In this document: piece by piece, positions 4,001-6,701 of the stretch
Numbering within the stretch: position 1 is the first letter of the stretch
How the letters are laid out: the number at the start of each line of letters is the position of its first letter
DNA from: Pseudolabrys sp.
GTDB lineage: Bacteria; Pseudomonadota; Alphaproteobacteria; Rhizobiales; Xanthobacteraceae
Length of the DNA: 6,701 bases
Assembly: GCA_029945495.1 (NCBI GenBank)
Contig: JAQSCR010000651.1
Location: forward strand, 1 to 6,701
Direction of reading: 5' to 3'
Notes under the pieces: model-generated
Database searches by the model: none
Told to the model about the DNA's origin: nothing
Seen by the model: the letters and a program-made list of their open reading frames with translations, nothing else
Program-made: the position numbers and the translations under genes

Positions 4001-6034
4001 TTATCCTTGGGACCAAGCAAAGTCTTGCGCAGGAACGCCGTGCGTTTGATCGTAGTACGGCGAGCCTTCCAGCGGTTGCGATGCTCGTTCGGCAATTCTT
4101 CCAGTAATGACCTGTCCGACCTTTCGACCGTCCAAATAAATACTGCCTTGCTTGCCAACTCCGCCGCCTGCGGGCGGTGGCGGTGGAACGCTGGGGGCAA
4201 GGCGCTGTAGCGAGGGGTTCATCAAGTGAAACCCTTGCGCAGCAGAACTAAGACCACCGATTGCAGCACTTAGACCATTGACAGCGGGGGCGGCTTCGGC
4301 AGCCTTGGCTTTTGTATCGTCGACCGCGTTATCCAAGCCTAACCAAATGCCGCCAGCGGCGACCAATGCCGAAACGCCGCCGGTAACAAGCGCACCCGGA
4401 ACCGCGCCAACGCCGCCAAAGAAGGAGCCAGCAACGCCACCGGCAATCGCCCCTTCCAATGCCTTTGCGCCAACGCGCGCCCAAACATTTTCTTTAGCCT
4501 TGTCGCTGCCGCCCGGTATCACGCCCTTGATTGTTTGAAGCATCGCAGCAAAGTCACGCAACGCCTGTGTCACAGGCGGCAAGGCAACCGAACCGATATC
4601 CGACAGAACACCCGTCAAGTCCTGCACCGTCTCGCGCGTTTTTTGAATGGGAGAGTTCTTACTGTACTCGCCCATGAAGGTATTGTAGCCACCCTTGAAC
4701 TGCGGAAACTCGCGCCACAATTCTGAGGTTTGCTCGCCAACCTTGTCAGACATAAGCAACGACATGCCGCGTTGGCCTTGCTCGCCAAACACCTTTTTCA
4801 TCATGTTGTTGCGTTCTTCAATCGGCATGCCGGCCGATTTTGCTCTGACGAAAGAGAACGCTTTACCCAAGTCCATGTTGCCGTCTGCACCAAGAATGGT
4901 CGACTTGCCATCGGCGCCGGCCAGACCAAGCGCGCGCATGGCAACCATGCGCTGCTCATAGTTCTTGTCGCTCATAAGCCGCGCGTCAGGCGGCAGCAAT
5001 CGTTCGATACCGGCGCGAACCCAAGTACCGGACTTTGTATTGGTCGCGCCTGCCCGCGCAATGGCGGTCGTCATCATCAACACTTCGGAAGGATCGACGT
5101 TCAAACCGGAATGCAAAGTCGGCGTCGCGTAGCTCGCCGCGCGAACCATCTGCGGCAACGTCGCCGGATTGGTCGTCGACAGAAACGCAAGTAGCGGCAT
5201 CATTTCCTTAATTTCTGTGACGCCGTACTCCTGTGCCATATGAGCCGATTGAATAAGCGACTCCATAGCGGTCTTTAAAGTCGTGCCGGGCTTAAGGCGA
5301 GTTTCAATCGCCGCGCCTTTAAGCATTTCCGGCAGGATATCCAAGCCGCCGCTGGCCTTTCCGCCAGCGCCCTTTAGCAGACGAATTTCATCCGTCGCCG
5401 CTTCGGCAATCTCTTTATAGCCAAAGCCAGTTTGCGAAGCCGTCTTTTGAATTAGATCACGAAAATATTTGTCGTTCTTCGCGTTCTTTTCCATGCCGGC
5501 ATGGAATTCCATCAAGAAAATTTGGTCCTGCAAGACCGCTTCTTCATAGATGCCATAGGCGACAGCGCCAGCTCCCGCGAGAGCCATATTACCGCCGCCA
5601 CGAAAGTAAGCGTGGCCGCCGGGAATTGGGGAGGCGATGGACGACACATGGAAGCCGCTGCCACCACGGCCACCGCCGCGAGCGCCACCGCCACCACCGC
5701 CGCCGGGGATGCCGCCAGATCGACCGATGATGTTCTGGCGTCCGCCGCCGCCGATGGCCTTCATGGCGGCGTTGGAGCGGCTGGCAGAGGCAATAGCGGC
5801 CTGTGCCAGCCCTGCGGAAAGAGCAACGCCCTCCCACGCGCGAGCGAGTGCCCGCGTCTCTCCCAGCGCCGGACCAAGACCCTTGTTCATTACGCCGGTC
5901 AGGCGAGACATGTTCTTTTCGGTATTCGTAATCGCCTTATTCAGTGCCCGAATATCCGTCAAGATAGCGCGGATTCCCGGCGAGGCTTCGTTGACGATCT
6001 TGAATACTGCGCCGACTTCGAATGAAGTAATCAT
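4001..6034 (-). CDS. Phage tail tape measure protein, 677 aa
   Basis: The tape measure protein sets tail length inside the growing tail tube. The N terminus (residues 1-90) is helical, with ALNKAITNTEKNMSRLTGVM. A Gly-rich linker follows (about 94-128, with runs of up to seven Gly). Residues 150-500 are the long helical core typical of the TIGR01760-like family, including QKTASQTGFGYKEIAEAA and AARAGATNTK-like repeat-free segments such as TAIARAGATNTKSGTWVRAG. A Gly/Ala/Val hydrophobic stretch lies at 522-567, as expected for the membrane-inserting part. Five prolines (617-621) precede the conserved C-terminal signature IYLDGRKVGQVITGRIAERA (631-650). ATG 6034 overlaps the preceding stop as ATGA, with GAGG about 9 bases upstream. 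By the general rule of about 0.15 nm per residue, 677 residues would suggest a tail near 100 nm. No frameshift is seen. Confidence 0.93.
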   Translation of the reverse strand: MITSFEVGAVFKIVNEASPGIRAILTDIRALNKAITNTEKNMSRLTGVMNKGLGPALGETRALARAWEGVALSAGLAQAAIASASRSNAAMKAIGGGGRQNIIGRSGGIPGGGGGGGARGGGRGGSGFHVSSIASPIPGGHAYFRGGGNMALAGAGAVAYGIYEEAVLQDQIFLMEFHAGMEKNAKNDKYFRDLIQKTASQTGFGYKEIAEAATDEIRLLKGAGGKASGGLDILPEMLKGAAIETRLKPGTTLKTAMESLIQSAHMAQEYGVTEIKEMMPLLAFLSTTNPATLPQMVRAASYATPTLHSGLNVDPSEVLMMTTAIARAGATNTKSGTWVRAGIERLLPPDARLMSDKNYEQRMVAMRALGLAGADGKSTILGADGNMDLGKAFSFVRAKSAGMPIEERNNMMKKVFGEQGQRGMSLLMSDKVGEQTSELWREFPQFKGGYNTFMGEYSKNSPIQKTRETVQDLTGVLSDIGSVALPPVTQALRDFAAMLQTIKGVIPGGSDKAKENVWARVGAKALEGAIAGGVAGSFFGGVGAVPGALVTGGVSALVAAGGIWLGLDNAVDDTKAKAAEAAPAVNGLSAAIGGLSSAAQGFHLMNPSLQRLAPSVPPPPPAGGGVGKQGSIYLDGRKVGQVITGRIAERASQPLEGSPYYDQTHGVPAQDFAWSQG
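5661..5706. repeat. Low-complexity CCACCG-type repeat within the tape measure gene
   Basis: The + strand shows irregular CCACCG/CCGCCA units here. On the coding strand they specify the Gly/Arg-rich linker of the tape measure protein (about residues 110-125). Such tracts expand and contract by slippage, so linker length may vary between relatives. Confidence 0.6.
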
Positions 6035-6041
6035 TTCGAAG
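6016..6041 (-). promoter_or_regulatory. Hairpin enclosing the tape measure start codon
   Basis: CTTCGAA (6016-6022) pairs with TTCGAAG (6035-6041), and TGA/TCA (6023-6025 and 6031-6033) extend the stem to 10 bp with one bulged base and a 5-base loop. The ATGA stop/start overlap lies within it. A ribosome finishing the upstream gene would open the hairpin, which fits translational coupling. Confidence 0.45.
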
Positions 6042-6330
6042 CCTCGAATGAATTGCTAGGTGCATTCACCGATGGCGACCGGCGCGCGCGGGTCGATGTT
6101 TCGCGGCCCAGTTCCAATGGCCAACGCTTCATGCGTCGAAGCTTGCGGATGCTGCGCCGATATCGATATACGGCAACCAATCGCCGCTCGCTTCGAAGCG
6201 CGATATAATGCAGACCACCGATTACATACTCGCCCGAGCAACGCTCGACCGGCTGTTCGGCATCCGCGCCATCAGATGATTGGTAAGCGCTCCATGCGCG
6301 TTGAATTAGCTTCGTTGCATTTCGTTCCAT
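6031..6330 (-). CDS. Basic hypothetical phage protein upstream of tape measure, 99 aa
   Basis: This small, strongly basic protein is unrecognised. It begins MERNATKLIQRAWSAYQSSD and has a β-like core VIGGLHYIALRSERRLVAVYRYRR (about 36-59). A cluster of Arg and Lys follows (IRKLRRMKRWPLEL), then a low-complexity Ser/Arg/Asn tail. The reading frame is chosen because its TGA overlaps the tape measure ATG by four bases, a classic coupled junction; other open frames here lack such a link. ATG 6330 is the only start before an upstream stop at 6373-6375. It has no clear ribosome binding site and sits in a hairpin (6323-6340). The position immediately upstream of a tape measure gene is where tail assembly chaperones usually lie, but the basic character and lack of a slippery site do not establish that role. 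Confidence 0.68.
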   Translation of the reverse strand: MERNATKLIQRAWSAYQSSDGADAEQPVERCSGEYVIGGLHYIALRSERRLVAVYRYRRSIRKLRRMKRWPLELGRETSTRARRSPSVNAPSNSFEASK

Positions 6331-6340
6331 GAACGGAACG
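6323..6340 (-). promoter_or_regulatory. Hairpin at the start codon of the 99-aa gene
   Basis: On the mRNA, CGTTCC pairs with GGAACG around the loop GTTCAT, so the AUG straddles the loop and the stem. No Shine-Dalgarno sequence is evident next to it. The structure could restrain initiation. Confidence 0.4.
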
Positions 6341-6400
6341 TAGCTGAACCACGGTCGAAAGAAATGATAATTTCAGATGCGCGAATGATGCCGCCCGTAA

Positions 6401-6434
6401 CATGGTCACGCATGAACTCTCATGGCATCACATG
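6401..6434. repeat. Four CATG motifs at exact 10-bp spacing
   Basis: CATG occurs at 6401, 6411, 6421 and 6431, within the 141-base gap (6331-6471) between two tail genes. The gap has no convincing gene of its own. The units between the CATGs differ (GTCACG, AACTCT, GCATCA), so this is phasing of a palindromic tetranucleotide and not a simple repeat. It could be a protein-binding array on one face of the helix, or chance. Confidence 0.5.
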
Positions 6435-6471
6435 GACGCACACAAACATATAATATTCGCGGTGGAAAACT

Positions 6472-6701
6472 TTATTCCGCGTCGATAATTCGCACGGCTT
6501 TTGTTGGCGGCGCTTCAATTCGCCGCATCGGCGGCTGGATTTCGGGAATTGCGCGCCCCCGCTCGTCGGCTATTGCCCGCATCTTGTTCAGCCGCTCCAT
6601 GATTCGCGACCTAATCGCTTGTACGGTTTCGTTCGACGGCGCATCCGAGCGCGGAGCTTCGCGCTCTTTGTACAGGCTCAATACCTTTGCGAGTTTGTCG
6701 A
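6472..6701 (-). CDS. C-terminal part of a hypothetical phage tail-region protein
   Basis: The frame is open from the window edge to the TAA at 6472-6474, so this is the 3' end of a longer gene. Reading across the edge gives DKLAKVLSLYKE before the TTG at 6681, which is therefore probably an internal leucine and not the start. About 75 residues are visible. They form a charged helical segment (ETVQAIRSRIMERLNKMRAIADERG) followed by a Pro/Ile-rich tail, IPEIQPPMRRIEAPPTKAVR. No family is recognised. It lies two genes upstream of the tape measure gene, 141 bases before the 99-aa gene, in a position often held by tail tube or chaperone genes. Confidence 0.6.
   Translation of the reverse strand, partial: DKLAKVLSLYKEREAPRSDAPSNETVQAIRSRIMERLNKMRAIADERGRAIPEIQPPMRRIEAPPTKAVRIIDAE

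Noticed and set aside
5501..6025. Long + strand open frame opposite the tape measure gene
   Set aside because: It is antisense to a well-supported phage gene and its product is a low-complexity Ala/Thr/Arg sequence caused by the Gly-rich linker on the other strand.
6364..6453. 30-codon + strand ORF in the 141-base gap between tail genes
   Set aside because: It is antisense to the operon and its Met/His content comes from the phased CATG motifs. There is no supporting context.
6031..6474. Programmed frameshift in a tail assembly chaperone pair
   Set aside because: No convincing slippery heptamer was found near the ends of the two genes upstream of the tape measure, and the gap between them contains in-frame stops.
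1..6701. CRISPR array, insertion sequence or rRNA
   Set aside because: No regularly spaced repeats of CRISPR size, no transposase, no terminal inverted repeats with a target duplication, and no rRNA-like sequence were seen.

Overview
The window looks like alphaproteobacterial DNA, probably from the Hyphomicrobiales (Bradyrhizobium and relatives). The evidence is a GC-rich gloA ending of the Bradyrhizobium type, an XRE regulator of the rhizobial 'HVGSRVRMRR' kind, and a FixK/FNR-type palindrome. The assignment rests on recognised protein style, not on a database search.

Left flank (1-632), host chromosome. It holds the 3' end of a glyoxalase I gene (gloA), a hairpin terminator, a promoter, and a complete tRNA-Glu(UUC) with encoded CCA. 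Such tRNA genes are common integration targets. Codon use changes sharply beyond the tRNA: gloA is almost entirely C/G at third positions, whereas the genes to the right use many A/T-ending codons. I infer that the tRNA marks the edge of an integrated element. No integrase and no second att copy are visible.

Left part of the element (633-2130), + strand. It contains an XRE regulator preceded by a stem-loop and a possible short leader ORF, then a 48-codon zinc-ribbon microprotein behind a perfect FNR/FixK palindrome. Next comes about 320 bases of structured, poorly explained DNA, a 95-aa hypothetical gene, and a strong palindromic terminator.

Right part (2145-6701), all − strand. This is a phage tail module read right to left: a partial gene at the window edge, a 99-aa basic protein, the 677-aa tail tape measure protein (stop/start overlap ATGA with the previous gene), a 75-aa protein, a 302-aa coiled-coil protein, a YdaS/Cro-like small HTH protein, and a 135-aa protein overlapping it. 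The two gene blocks converge on the terminator at 2105-2129.

No lysis, tail-fibre, integrase or CRISPR genes are present. The points most worth a second look are the FNR/FixK-box microprotein, the structured region at 1476-1799, the HTH/135-aa overlapping pair at the end of a tail operon, hairpins over two tail-gene start codons, and four CATG motifs spaced exactly 10 bp apart.
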